Below, one piece after another: positions 18,096 through 29,541 of a DNA stretch of 64,000 bases. The notes beneath the pieces are model-generated. The model saw only the letters and a list, made by a program, of their open reading frames with translations, did no database searches and was not told where the DNA came from. The translations under genes were made by a program, and so were the position numbers. Numbering within the stretch: the stretch's first letter is position 1; every line of letters starts with the position of its first letter. This DNA is from an uncultured Methanobrevibacter sp. (GTDB lineage Archaea > Methanobacteriota > Methanobacteria > Methanobacteriales > Methanobacteriaceae): contig NZ_OMWD01000011.1 of the NCBI RefSeq assembly GCF_900314695.1, positions 1 to 64,000 of the forward strand, given 5' to 3'.

Positions 18096-21074
18096 TTAAG
18101 ATTCACTTACAGTTTCTTCAACAATATTAATTTCATCATCTGATAATTCATATAACTCATAAACTAATTTGTCTATTATTTCATCAGTTTTATTTAATTG
18201 TGTTTCCAATATTCTTTTTTCTTTAGGAGTTTTACAAGCAGATAATTTTTTGTTTAATTCAATCATTTTATCCGCCAAATCAACAAATACTTTTTGTTCT
18301 TCAATTGGGATTTCAGGAATTGGCAATTTGGAAATTCCATTAGGGAAATATTCATAAATACCATTTCCAGTTTGTTTACCTAAAGATCTATATCTAAATG
18401 TTAATAATTTTGAGTTTAATAATGCTAGAATATATTTTAAATCAAAATTTTCATTTGTATCGAAGATAACAGTCATATTTGAGAAACTCAGATATTTAAA
18501 TTCACCATCATATGAAAATTCATTAATTGAATTTCTTCTACTACAAAATAGCTTAGGCTTATTATAAAATTCTTTATGCATAGGCCTACTATATTTCCAC
18601 CAAGGCCTTCCTTCATTTTTAACTGTAGCACGCTTATTTAATGCAGCTCTATTAGATTTAAGATATTCTTTTATTTCATTAGGCAATTCTTTAAAATCAT
18701 TAATAAATTCATAATATAACAATAAATCAGTATTTTCATTAATAAAATATCTTCCAGAATTTTTTCCAGTGACTCTTAATTTAATAAATTCTGGAGGGAA
18801 TTGTTTCGGATATTCTTTAAATGAAAAAATTTTATCTGCTGCAGTTTCCATTCCTTTACCAACTAAACAGATATCACCTAATTTTTCATGAGTACTATCT
18901 ATCTTGGAATTGAATTTTTTTATCTTATCATTAATCAATGGAAATATTTTATTTTTATCAAATTTTACTTTAAAAAATAATTCATCATCATTAATTATAT
19001 TAATTAACTCTTTTTTATCTAAATCTTTTTCAGGTATAGTTAAAGCTTTAGTGGAAGAATATTTTTTGGTTTTGTCAAATATTGTTATAGCAGTTGTAAT
19101 TCCAGCATTAAATACTAAATATTTTTCAAAATTAACAATCTTGACAAGAGAGACATCATCTAAGATATAATTTCTTAATTTTTTTGCTTTATCTGAAAAC
19201 AGAAATGCATTGGATATGATAAATCCAATTTTACCTTTTGAAATTTTACTAGATTTAGAAATGAAATAAAATAATATGTCACTTTTATCCATGTAGATCT
19301 CATAATTATTTTTCAAATAATTAAAGTAATTTGAATTGGCGCCCAGAGTTTGTATGTTGAAATATGGTGGATTTCCAATAACAGCATCAAATCCTCCAGT
19401 TTCAAATATATCAGAAAACTCTATTTCCCAATCAAAAGGATTAAGTTCAAATACTTCATCATCAGTTAAATCCTGTTGTTCTAAAATATCAGTGCCTATT
19501 AAACTATTTCCACAACGGATATTATCTCCAAGATAAGGCAATGCTCTTTCTTGTATTAATTTCTGCTGAGCTTCTAACACATCTTTGTTTTCATCTTCAA
19601 GTACTTTTAAAAGTAAACTTAATTTAGTTACTTCAACAGCTTGAGAATCAATATCCACACCATAAATATTGTTTAATAAAATTCTTTTCTTTTCCTGAAT
19701 AGTTAATTTAGGAATTCCATCTTTACCTATGTAGATTACATTTTTTGGAGGTTGATCTAGATTAGAATAATAATCTACATGCCAATCCAATAGCTTTTGA
19801 TAGGCACCCAATAAGAAACTACCTGAACCACATGCCGGATCAACAATTCTTAACTCAGAAACTTTATTTGGTGTTTTTCCTTTCAGAAGTTCACCGACAG
19901 TATTTTCAACAATGTAATTAACAATGTATTGCGGAGTATAGAATACTCCTCCTGCTTTTTTAACTTCAGGTTTATCTTCAACTTTAGCCTGATGGCCATC
20001 AGTTAATCTAATTACTTTTCCAAGGAACTGTTCATAAATGTTTCCTAAAATTTCAGTTGAAATCATACTAAATTCATAAGGACAGTCGGGATAGTATAAT
20101 CCGTCAATAATCTTTTTTAATTTACCATCATCAACTTTTAGACCTGGAGTCAGTGTATCTGCACTTAAGCTAATGTCTTTTTCTTCTGTGAAATGAAACA
20201 ATCCCGAATTATATTTAGCATCAGCTTTCCTACACAATTCTATGAACGCTTCATAAACCTGATAGTTATCTTTTTCATTTCTTGCTAGTTCAGTTAATTT
20301 CTTTAGCTGACCATATTTTTCTATTCCTCTGTCTTCAGCTATTCTTAAAAAGATTATACGGTCAATAATTAGTTGAACTGCAAAGTTTAATTCATCCACT
20401 GTTAATTCTTTATTTCTGAGCGCAATATTTTTTGCAAGTTCCAATCTCCACTCTTCAATAGTTTTTAAGAATTCTGAATCTACAGTAGATGTTCCTTTTT
20501 TATCACCATGAATGTTTTTAACGTATTGATCAAATTTACCAGTTAGTACAGCTCCTTTAGAGAAGATATTATATATCTCTTCCCATTTGTCAACGTATTC
20601 ACTGTAATGATAATATTTAATTCTGTCGACACTTGTGTTGTGAGTTTTTTTAGGTGCAGTTTTAGGTTCGTATATTGCAAGCTCTTCAAAGTCTGTGAGT
20701 AATCCTAAAGGCAGATGTGCACTCCAAGTATATCTTTTAAGCTGAAATGCATAGCGTCTGTCATGTTCAATATCTACACTAGGCTTTTTGGCCTCTACAA
20801 AAAATATTCTTGCCCCACCAATTCTAAAGCAGTAATCAGGAGCTTTAGGTTTTCCACCAACAATAACAGTATCCTCAAATTCAACATCCTTGAATTGTGG
20901 TGCAACACCTGCTTCATTTGTTACATCCCAACCAAGAGCTTGAAAGAATTTGTTTATGAAATTAATTTTGGTATTTTCCTCATCAAATGCTACAGTTTTA
21001 TAGATATGTTCGTTTGTCTTAAACTCTTCAACAAGACTTGCAATTTGTTTTTTACTAGTTTCAAAATCAATCAT
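18096..21074 (-). CDS. Type IIG restriction-modification fusion enzyme
   Basis: 992 residues. AAGGTG precedes ATG 21074 by 5 nt. The N-terminal nuclease domain has the PD-(D/E)xK pattern 'KAPDYCFRIGGARIFFVEAKK' split as D80, E94 and K96. A helical connector follows (about 200-360). The methyltransferase has motif X 'GGVFYTPQYIVNYIV' (375-389), motif I 'VDPACGSGSFLLGAY' (from 411) and motif IV 'GNPPYFN' (567-573). The last 350 residues resemble a TaqI-type specificity domain ('NSKLLTFRYRSLGKQTGNG', 'LPIPEIPIEEQ') ending in a coiled coil. One protein therefore both modifies and cuts, with the target unknown. It lies inside the viral gene cluster, downstream of the fibre operon, with its own spacer. 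Confidence 0.92.
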   Translation of the reverse strand: MIDFETSKKQIASLVEEFKTNEHIYKTVAFDEENTKINFINKFFQALGWDVTNEAGVAPQFKDVEFEDTVIVGGKPKAPDYCFRIGGARIFFVEAKKPSVDIEHDRRYAFQLKRYTWSAHLPLGLLTDFEELAIYEPKTAPKKTHNTSVDRIKYYHYSEYVDKWEEIYNIFSKGAVLTGKFDQYVKNIHGDKKGTSTVDSEFLKTIEEWRLELAKNIALRNKELTVDELNFAVQLIIDRIIFLRIAEDRGIEKYGQLKKLTELARNEKDNYQVYEAFIELCRKADAKYNSGLFHFTEEKDISLSADTLTPGLKVDDGKLKKIIDGLYYPDCPYEFSMISTEILGNIYEQFLGKVIRLTDGHQAKVEDKPEVKKAGGVFYTPQYIVNYIVENTVGELLKGKTPNKVSELRIVDPACGSGSFLLGAYQKLLDWHVDYYSNLDQPPKNVIYIGKDGIPKLTIQEKKRILLNNIYGVDIDSQAVEVTKLSLLLKVLEDENKDVLEAQQKLIQERALPYLGDNIRCGNSLIGTDILEQQDLTDDEVFELNPFDWEIEFSDIFETGGFDAVIGNPPYFNIQTLGANSNYFNYLKNNYEIYMDKSDILFYFISKSSKISKGKIGFIISNAFLFSDKAKKLRNYILDDVSLVKIVNFEKYLVFNAGITTAITIFDKTKKYSSTKALTIPEKDLDKKELINIINDDELFFKVKFDKNKIFPLINDKIKKFNSKIDSTHEKLGDICLVGKGMETAADKIFSFKEYPKQFPPEFIKLRVTGKNSGRYFINENTDLLLYYEFINDFKELPNEIKEYLKSNRAALNKRATVKNEGRPWWKYSRPMHKEFYNKPKLFCSRRNSINEFSYDGEFKYLSFSNMTVIFDTNENFDLKYILALLNSKLLTFRYRSLGKQTGNGIYEYFPNGISKLPIPEIPIEEQKVFVDLADKMIELNKKLSACKTPKEKRILETQLNKTDEIIDKLVYELYELSDDEINIVEETVSES

Positions 21075-21277
21075 AGAAACACCTTACTCACAATATATTT
21101 TAAGTTATGTCAATCATGATTAATAAAAATAGATATAATCTTAATCGAATTATGATGAATTACATATGAATACTTTTAAAAATCGTTTAAACAATTAATA
21201 TATACAATATATTGTTTGTGTACAAGTATAAAATACCATAAACTTTTTTAATTATTAAAATCTAACTAAAACGTACT

Positions 21278-21883
21278 ATGAAAAAAATTAAAAAAAATTT
21301 CGTCATTAATATTGATGACGAAGAAAAAATAAGTATAATTGAAAATAAAATTTGTGAATATGGAACTATAAATTTTTGGCATACTGGAGATTTATATTCT
21401 ACAAAATATGAGTTAAAGCTAGAAGATTGTATTTTTGATATAATTGGATTTCAATTTGAAGCGGACAGTCAAGAGGAACTTGACGAAATGTTATCCAAGT
21501 TTAGTAGAGATCTTGATGAATTAAATGTTAATTATAAATTAAAGGATTTTGATACAAATGAACTTATTGAATCTGTTTATTTTGAATGTAGAGAAGAAAT
21601 AATAGTTCATTTTACATCAACAAATGCGTTTAATGAAAAAATACTGCGTAAAATCCATATAATCAAAAATCTTCCAAAAAATTATGAATTCATTGGTGCA
21701 AACAGAGCGTACGAAAAAATTACTATCAAAAATTCCACTGATAGTTCTAGAGGTTTTATTTCAATAACCATCAAACTATATAGCTTATTAGATGATGATT
21801 TAAAGAATTTAGAACAGCAAGTTATTAATGAACTTGAAAAATTAAATGAAGATTTTGAGTTAGAGATTAATCATTTAGATTAA
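21278..21883 (+). CDS. Unknown protein between two restriction systems
   Basis: 201 residues, no clear ribosome binding site; TATA-like ACAAGTATAAAATACC at about 21220-21235 suggests a short leader. Two halves of alternating beta strands and helices may be repeats of one fold: 'FQFEADSQEELDEMLSKFSRDLDELNVNYKL' (about 65-95) and 'ITIKLYSLLDDDLKNLEQQVINELEKLNEDFEL' (about 166-198) have the same pattern of strand, acidic loop, helix, strand. I have split these long motifs only to describe them: key residues are the paired acidic loops and the terminal 'LN..(Y/F).L'. No catalytic residues are visible. It may be an accessory, regulator or inhibitor of the neighbouring R-M systems. Confidence 0.7.
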   Translation: MKKIKKNFVINIDDEEKISIIENKICEYGTINFWHTGDLYSTKYELKLEDCIFDIIGFQFEADSQEELDEMLSKFSRDLDELNVNYKLKDFDTNELIESVYFECREEIIVHFTSTNAFNEKILRKIHIIKNLPKNYEFIGANRAYEKITIKNSTDSSRGFISITIKLYSLLDDDLKNLEQQVINELEKLNEDFELEINHLD

Positions 21884-22093
21884 TCTTTTTTTATTTTTCT
21901 AGATATGATACTCCACCATAGTTAAATATCATATTACTCAAAAAACATGATTTATATTATGAAAACAATATTGTAATCATCTAATAATATTTATCTCATC
22001 ATATAATATTGTTTTCAGTAAATTAAGTAATTTAATTGATTAATATGACAAATAAAGAAAATATTTAAATACTTCATTGATTAAATTATAATC

Positions 22094-24925
22094 ATGGAAG
22101 ATTCTCTGAGAAACTTGTTGGATAAACTTGAATTAAATGAAGATAATGGATTATTTTTAAAAGGAGAAGGTTTAAAAATAAATTCACGTATCAAAAATTC
22201 TCTAAAATACATTGACTATGATGCAATTTATATTTTAGATGAAAATCCATTAATTATCTTCAAAGAATTCGACACATATTCTAAAAAAGATATTGATGAT
22301 TTCCGTAAAGGAATCTGGAACCTCAATGATGTTCCAATAATATTTATTATCCTTCCAGAGGAAATTCAGGTTTATAATTCCAATATTTTCGATGATGAGA
22401 ACTCATTTTTAGGTAAATTTTCAAAAGATGATAATTTAGAAATTTTTAATATTTACAACTTAGCCAATGGAACTTTTTTTGATAAATACCACAATTCATT
22501 TAATAATTCAAAAAGAGTTCAAAATTACTTATTGGAGAATATTAAAATAACAATTAAGTTATTAAAGAAAGATAAATTAGATTTAGAAATTATACATAGT
22601 TTAATTGGGAAATTAATCTTTTCAAAATATCTCATTGACAGAGGCATTTGTAAAGATGAATTTTTTATTAATAATTATGGTTGTAAGTTTAATAAGGTCA
22701 TCCTAAAAAAAGAATGTTTATTTGAATTTTTCAACACTCTTGAAGAAAAATTTAATCCTGATTTGTTTAAATTAACTGAAAATCAAAAAAATAAAATCAC
22801 AGATAAACATTTGAAAAATTTGCATAAATTATTCAGTGGTTTTGACATGAAGAATCCAGAACAAGCTGTTCTTGATTGCCCATATGATTTTGAAATAATT
22901 CCTATTGAGTTAATAAGTAATATTTATGAAGCATTTCTCCAGGATAATAATTCTAAAAAGAATCAAAAAGCAATATATACTCCCTTGTTTTTAGTAGATT
23001 ATATACTAAATAATACATTAGATAAAAAATTAAAAAATAATACTAATTGTAAAGTTTTGGATCCATCATGTGGTTCTGGAGTATTTTTAGTCGAATCATT
23101 GAGAAGAATAATTGATAAACATATAGAGGTGAACTCCACAATAACATCTGATGAATTAAAAGAGATTTTAACATCAAATATTTATGGAATTGACATTGAT
23201 AAAGACGCAATTCAAATGACTATTCTTTCAATACAATTAACATTATTCGATTATTTAGATATTAAAGAAATTAAACATTTTAAAATGCCTCAATTATTAA
23301 ATAAAAACTTTTTTAATGATGATTTTTTCAATTTAGATGGATTGTTTAACTCATTAAATGATTTTGATTTAATTGTAGGTAATCCTCCATGGGGATCAAA
23401 ACAAAAATCCCATATAGAATATTGTAAAGAAAAGGATTTACCCGTTTCTAATAAACAAATAGCACAATCATTTTTACTTAGAGTTGATGATTTTATAAAT
23501 GAGTCATCTGATGTTGCACTAATAGTTACAAGTAAACTGTTATATAATTTTAATGATTCAAAATTTAGAAAATACTTCTTAAAAAATTTTAATTTAACTG
23601 AAGTACTGGAATTTTCATCAATTAGGAAAGAAATATTTAATAATGCTATTGGACCAGGTTCAATATTATTTTATAACACCAACATGAAAAATTGCAATAA
23701 TGTAAAACATATTTCACTTAAACCAAACAAGTTATTTTATTTATTATCTTCTGTTGTAATACAGAAATCTGATATTAAATTTATTTCACAAAAAGATTTG
23801 CATGATTATGATTGGGTTTGGAAAGTTTTGGTTTATGGAAATACTTTAGACTTCCAATTAATAAATAGATTGCACTCTAAAAAAAATATTGGCCAATATA
23901 TTAAAAAATATGATTTATTCAGTTCATTTGGAATAATGAAAGGCAATGGAAATAAAGATGCAACAAAATATTTCAAATATGATTTTTTAGATGTTCAACA
24001 TAAAATGCTTCGAAGATATTATATTGATGAAAGACATATTGAAAAATGGAATATTGCAAATGTTTCACGTCCAAGGACTAAAGAAACATTTACTCCACCA
24101 TATGTTTTAGTTAAAAAAACCCTTACTCAAGATTTTGAATGTGTTTCCACATATTCTGAAAAACAATGGGTTTTTACTGATAGTGTTATGTCTATAAAAG
24201 GAGAAGAATATGATGAAAAATTATTAAAATGCATGGTGGGATTTTTAAATTCAAAATTATTTTCTTATTTGTCTTTTTTAACTTTTTCATCAATTGGTAT
24301 TGAAAGAGAACAAATCTTTTTAAATGAAATAAAAAATATTCCTATGATTATCAACGACACACTTGTTAATTATGTTGATGAAATGTTAAATAACAAAGAT
24401 AGTGATAAATTACAAATCATTCAAGAAAAAATTGACAAATTAATTTTTGATTTATTATCATTTACCGATTTAGAAAAAGATTTAGTAAATTATTTTACTG
24501 ATGTTACGTTACCAATGTTTAAAAAAGAAAATGTGTATCATAAAGTTTCAAATGAAATTTTAGAAGATTATATTATGGTTTTTGTTAAATATTTCAAAAA
24601 TTATTTCAAAGCAGAAAATAATGAATATTTCCATGCTGAATGTTACAAATCAGAACATTTTATTGGAATTAGATTTATCATTGATGAAAAACCTCCAAAA
24701 CATTTAATTGGATATAATGAAAATAAAACAGATATATTAAACCTCTTTGGAGACATAAGTATTGAAGAAAAACAAAATTTATTCGTGCAAAAAGACATTA
24801 AAGGATTCGAAGAAACTTCTTTTTATGTAATTAAATCAAATGAATTTAAAAATTGGCATAGAGCTATTGCTAGAAAAGATTTAATTGAATTTACAAATTC
24901 CTTGATGGGTGTGGAGGATGAATAA
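22094..24925 (+). CDS. DNA adenine methyltransferase of a two-gene restriction system
   Basis: 943 residues. Motif X 'QKAIYTPLFLVDYIL' (about 291-305), motif I 'VLDPSCGSGVFLVESL' (321-336) and motif IV 'GNPPWGS' (429-435) mark an Eco57I/type IIG-like N6-adenine methyltransferase. NPPW rather than NPPY is an accepted variant. The N-terminal 110 residues have the layout of a nuclease domain, but only 'YILDENPLIIFKEFD' remains, with no clean E-x-K, so it is probably inactive; the cutting activity is supplied by the next gene. The C-terminal 400 residues should recognise the target. No ribosome binding site is seen; AAATATTTAAATAC about 30 nt upstream suggests a leaderless or short-leader transcript. 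Confidence 0.88.
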   Translation: MEDSLRNLLDKLELNEDNGLFLKGEGLKINSRIKNSLKYIDYDAIYILDENPLIIFKEFDTYSKKDIDDFRKGIWNLNDVPIIFIILPEEIQVYNSNIFDDENSFLGKFSKDDNLEIFNIYNLANGTFFDKYHNSFNNSKRVQNYLLENIKITIKLLKKDKLDLEIIHSLIGKLIFSKYLIDRGICKDEFFINNYGCKFNKVILKKECLFEFFNTLEEKFNPDLFKLTENQKNKITDKHLKNLHKLFSGFDMKNPEQAVLDCPYDFEIIPIELISNIYEAFLQDNNSKKNQKAIYTPLFLVDYILNNTLDKKLKNNTNCKVLDPSCGSGVFLVESLRRIIDKHIEVNSTITSDELKEILTSNIYGIDIDKDAIQMTILSIQLTLFDYLDIKEIKHFKMPQLLNKNFFNDDFFNLDGLFNSLNDFDLIVGNPPWGSKQKSHIEYCKEKDLPVSNKQIAQSFLLRVDDFINESSDVALIVTSKLLYNFNDSKFRKYFLKNFNLTEVLEFSSIRKEIFNNAIGPGSILFYNTNMKNCNNVKHISLKPNKLFYLLSSVVIQKSDIKFISQKDLHDYDWVWKVLVYGNTLDFQLINRLHSKKNIGQYIKKYDLFSSFGIMKGNGNKDATKYFKYDFLDVQHKMLRRYYIDERHIEKWNIANVSRPRTKETFTPPYVLVKKTLTQDFECVSTYSEKQWVFTDSVMSIKGEEYDEKLLKCMVGFLNSKLFSYLSFLTFSSIGIEREQIFLNEIKNIPMIINDTLVNYVDEMLNNKDSDKLQIIQEKIDKLIFDLLSFTDLEKDLVNYFTDVTLPMFKKENVYHKVSNEILEDYIMVFVKYFKNYFKAENNEYFHAECYKSEHFIGIRFIIDEKPPKHLIGYNENKTDILNLFGDISIEEKQNLFVQKDIKGFEETSFYVIKSNEFKNWHRAIARKDLIEFTNSLMGVEDE

Positions 24926-25602
24926 TGTTAGATTCTTCCAAGTTTAAATATTTTGAACGCTTTGAAAATATTGATAGTGAAGAACATTTTAATAAATTAA
25001 TTAATTTAGCAATACACACATATTTTGAAATTTTAAATACTAAAACTTATAGCAAATCTGAAATGATTAGAAAAAGAGAAAATGAATATCGAGATGATTT
25101 CGTAGATACCCTGCTTGAAATTCAAGAAGATTATGGTTTTAATAATTTAATTATAAATTGTGAACCTCAAGAAAGAAGGGAAGATGTTGAAGAAAGAGGG
25201 TTATTAGATATAAAAATTCAATATCAAACTTTAAAAAATATTCACATTAACAAATATTATCATACTATTGAATGTAAAAGATTTGGAAATGATTTAAAAA
25301 TTAAAGAGAACTATTATGAAAATGGTATTTTAGAGTTTTTAGAAGGTAAATATTCGAGTAATGCTAATTATGCTGGAATGATTTGTTTTATAGAAGAATT
25401 TAAAAATAATTGGAACATGGACAAGATTATAATAAAAATTAATGAAAAATTAAACGAAAATAATATATCCTCCCTAAATAATAATCCTCATGATGATTAT
25501 GAACATGTTTATACATTAACAACATTACGAGATTACAATAACAAAAACATCCATATAATTCATTTAATGTTAGATTACACACCAATATTCTCAAATAATT
25601 GA
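24925..25602 (+). CDS. PD-(D/E)xK restriction nuclease partner
   Basis: 225 residues. The start codon overlaps the stop of the methyltransferase gene by one base (TAATG), with GGAGG about 12 nt upstream, so translation is coupled. The nuclease centre is D95 in 'LLDIKIQ' and E116/K118 in 'HTIECKRFG'; an acidic helix around E54 ('RENEYRDDFVDTL') may add the fourth residue. The size and arrangement fit a stand-alone type II nuclease whose specificity comes from the large partner. It ends 53 nt from the converging collagen-like gene of the viral cluster. Confidence 0.82.
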   Translation: MLDSSKFKYFERFENIDSEEHFNKLINLAIHTYFEILNTKTYSKSEMIRKRENEYRDDFVDTLLEIQEDYGFNNLIINCEPQERREDVEERGLLDIKIQYQTLKNIHINKYYHTIECKRFGNDLKIKENYYENGILEFLEGKYSSNANYAGMICFIEEFKNNWNMDKIIIKINEKLNENNISSLNNNPHDDYEHVYTLTTLRDYNNKNIHIIHLMLDYTPIFSNN

Positions 25603-25655
25603 TATTATAACCATTAGAATGTCTTATAAATATTAATTTATTCTATCTTTTTCAA

Positions 25656-26687
<1,032 letters not shown>

Positions 26688-26689
26688 TC

Positions 26690-27712
26690 TTATTCCCCCT
26701 CATATGTCCATGGTTCAACACTTATGCTTTCAAATTGGACATGTCCTCCCGCATCATAAATCATTATGGCCGGATAGAAAGTATCAAATGTTATTTTATC
26801 ACTTATGTCTGCTTCATATCTGAAATCAACAGTACTGCCATGTCTTATTGTTGCTATAACATATCCATTATCATAATACAAGTCAAAATAGTAGTCTTGT
26901 GAATCTAAAGTTAATTGTCCTGTTGTTACATTAACATCTCGCACTACATGATCGGAAGTTGAATATTTCAATCCTTTTTTACCAGGATATGCTCCCAATT
27001 CTAAGATTTTTGTATCTCTATAATGAGTTAATGATTTTGAATTTACTAAAGCTATTGCATCTCCCCAACCTTGATTGCTGTCCTTTTTCTGATACAAATC
27101 AGCTTGAAGGTGAATTCCATTATCTCCACTAATGCCGTTTGAATATACATTGGGTATGGCCATTACAACGTTTCCGCTTCCAACATCTTTAGCTAGATTA
27201 TATACTTCAGTATAATCCACTTCGGAGATGTCAAATGTATGTGAAATGCTTGAAGGATATTTTACAATATCATAAGCATAGATATCGCAATTCCATCCAT
27301 AATCATTAAAGCTTGGAAATGGAACGCATTTATAATTAATGTCAATAGCTACTTTTCTTCCAACTTTGCTGACTAGTGTTCCTGTTGCATCCTGAACATA
27401 TGGTACATTAACAGCTGAAACTCCATTGCTATTAGTTCTAACAGTACTATGTACTCCATCAATCCACCAATCGACCGGAACTCCAGCATCTTCTAATGTT
27501 ACACTATATTCAAATCCTCCAGGAGTAATGATTTCTGATTTCACAGTAGCTTGTATTGGCATTATAAACATCATCATTAATCGTTCTGCGAGCTCAAATA
27601 TTGTTAGGGAATTGTCCCACCAAATATTATATTCAGTTAATTTGTTTCTGAGTTTTGTTCTGGTAGCTCCAAATCTTGTGTTTTCTAAAATAACATTACT
27701 AGCTATACTCAC
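26690..27712 (-). CDS. Viral surface protein with lectin-like C-terminal domain
   Basis: 340 residues from GTG 27712. GGAGG lies 7 nt before it, right after the stop of the upstream gene; an ATG nine codons earlier would overlap that gene and has no ribosome binding site. The N-terminal 70 residues ('ENTRFGATRTKLRNKL..YNI') match the N-terminus of the upstream protein and look like a common attachment region. A central Ig-like section ('YSVTLEDAGVPVDWWIDG') follows, and residues about 150-340 resemble a concanavalin-like jelly roll ('YYFDLYYDNGYVIATIRHG', 'HVQFESISV'). Probably a host-binding fibre component. Its stop is next to the TTG start of the collagen-like gene. Confidence 0.72.
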   Translation of the reverse strand: MSIASNVILENTRFGATRTKLRNKLTEYNIWWDNSLTIFELAERLMMMFIMPIQATVKSEIITPGGFEYSVTLEDAGVPVDWWIDGVHSTVRTNSNGVSAVNVPYVQDATGTLVSKVGRKVAIDINYKCVPFPSFNDYGWNCDIYAYDIVKYPSSISHTFDISEVDYTEVYNLAKDVGSGNVVMAIPNVYSNGISGDNGIHLQADLYQKKDSNQGWGDAIALVNSKSLTHYRDTKILELGAYPGKKGLKYSTSDHVVRDVNVTTGQLTLDSQDYYFDLYYDNGYVIATIRHGSTVDFRYEADISDKITFDTFYPAIMIYDAGGHVQFESISVEPWTYEGE

Positions 27713-27725
27713 ATTAACGCCTCCG

Positions 27726-28577
27726 TTATTCTGGTTCATAATATATTTTGGTTCTGTTTATCATCCCTACAGCGTATCCACTTTGTTCTATTTGGCAGCT
27801 TGCAAACATGCCAAATGTTATTTCATCTGAGTTCCAAACCCTGCCTGGATCAAAAGTATCGGACTCTATAACATTACCATTTGAATCTTTGAATGACCAT
27901 GACAAGTAATAGTCATCAGTTTTTTCTAATATGGCGGTTCCTTTAAAGTTTCTACCGACATCATCAAGATACACTGAACCATTAGGCAATCCCCATCTTT
28001 CATTCAAGTTCCATACTCCAGGATATCCTTCATATAATCCAATAAATACTCCAGTATATCCATTACTATCTCTATTTGTTAATGGAACGTTTGAAACAAA
28101 AAATCCGATTCCAAAATATCCGTATTGTGTTCCGATATCTTCTATGTTGAATTCTATTTTCCAACCGTTATTGTCTCCATAATAGTAAGTTCCGGGAGTT
28201 GTATTAAATTTACCAAATACTGCTGCATAATACGTATCTTCTTCTTTAAATTCGTGAACGCTTGTATCTCTTTCATATCCTATAAAATATCCATTATTTT
28301 TTAAAGATGAAACATTCCAATTGCCACTAGTTACATTAGCTAATTGATAAATTGTTCCCAATTTCTCAGCAGTTAAAGGATTTTCATCATCTTCCGTTTT
28401 GAATATTGGAAGTATTTCATATCTGTCAATTAATTGATTAATAGTATCAGATTGACTATAACTAATTCCAGCATTTGTTAATCCAGTTCTTAGATTAGCT
28501 CTTAATGTTGTTAATCTTGTATTCATTAGCTGTTCATTAGTTAGGACTTGTGAAAGGTCGGGTGGTGTGAAACTCAT
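27726..28577 (-). CDS. Viral surface protein with lectin-like domain, paralogue
   Basis: 283 residues. GGGAG lies 9 nt upstream of ATG 28577. The N-terminal segment 'MNTRLTTLRANLRTGLTNAG' corresponds to the attachment region of the downstream protein; the rest (about 75-283) is a beta-sandwich with 'GWKIEFNIEDIG', 'DDYYLSWSFKDSNGN' and a final 'GMINRTKIYYE', like a concanavalin-type carbohydrate-binding domain. It has a shorter build than its neighbour, without the Ig-like insert. The pair likely bind different surface sugars. It lies between the decoration-collagen fusion and its paralogue in the same operon. Confidence 0.7.
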   Translation of the reverse strand: MSFTPPDLSQVLTNEQLMNTRLTTLRANLRTGLTNAGISYSQSDTINQLIDRYEILPIFKTEDDENPLTAEKLGTIYQLANVTSGNWNVSSLKNNGYFIGYERDTSVHEFKEEDTYYAAVFGKFNTTPGTYYYGDNNGWKIEFNIEDIGTQYGYFGIGFFVSNVPLTNRDSNGYTGVFIGLYEGYPGVWNLNERWGLPNGSVYLDDVGRNFKGTAILEKTDDYYLSWSFKDSNGNVIESDTFDPGRVWNSDEITFGMFASCQIEQSGYAVGMINRTKIYYEPE

Positions 28578-28582
28578 GTTAA

Positions 28583-29527
<945 letters not shown>

Positions 29528-29541
29528 TTACATCCCTCTTT

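Noticed and set aside
18096..25602. BREX or DISARM system
   Set aside because: Methyltransferases are present, but no PglZ, BrxC/BrxL, DrmA or DrmB helicase-like partners.
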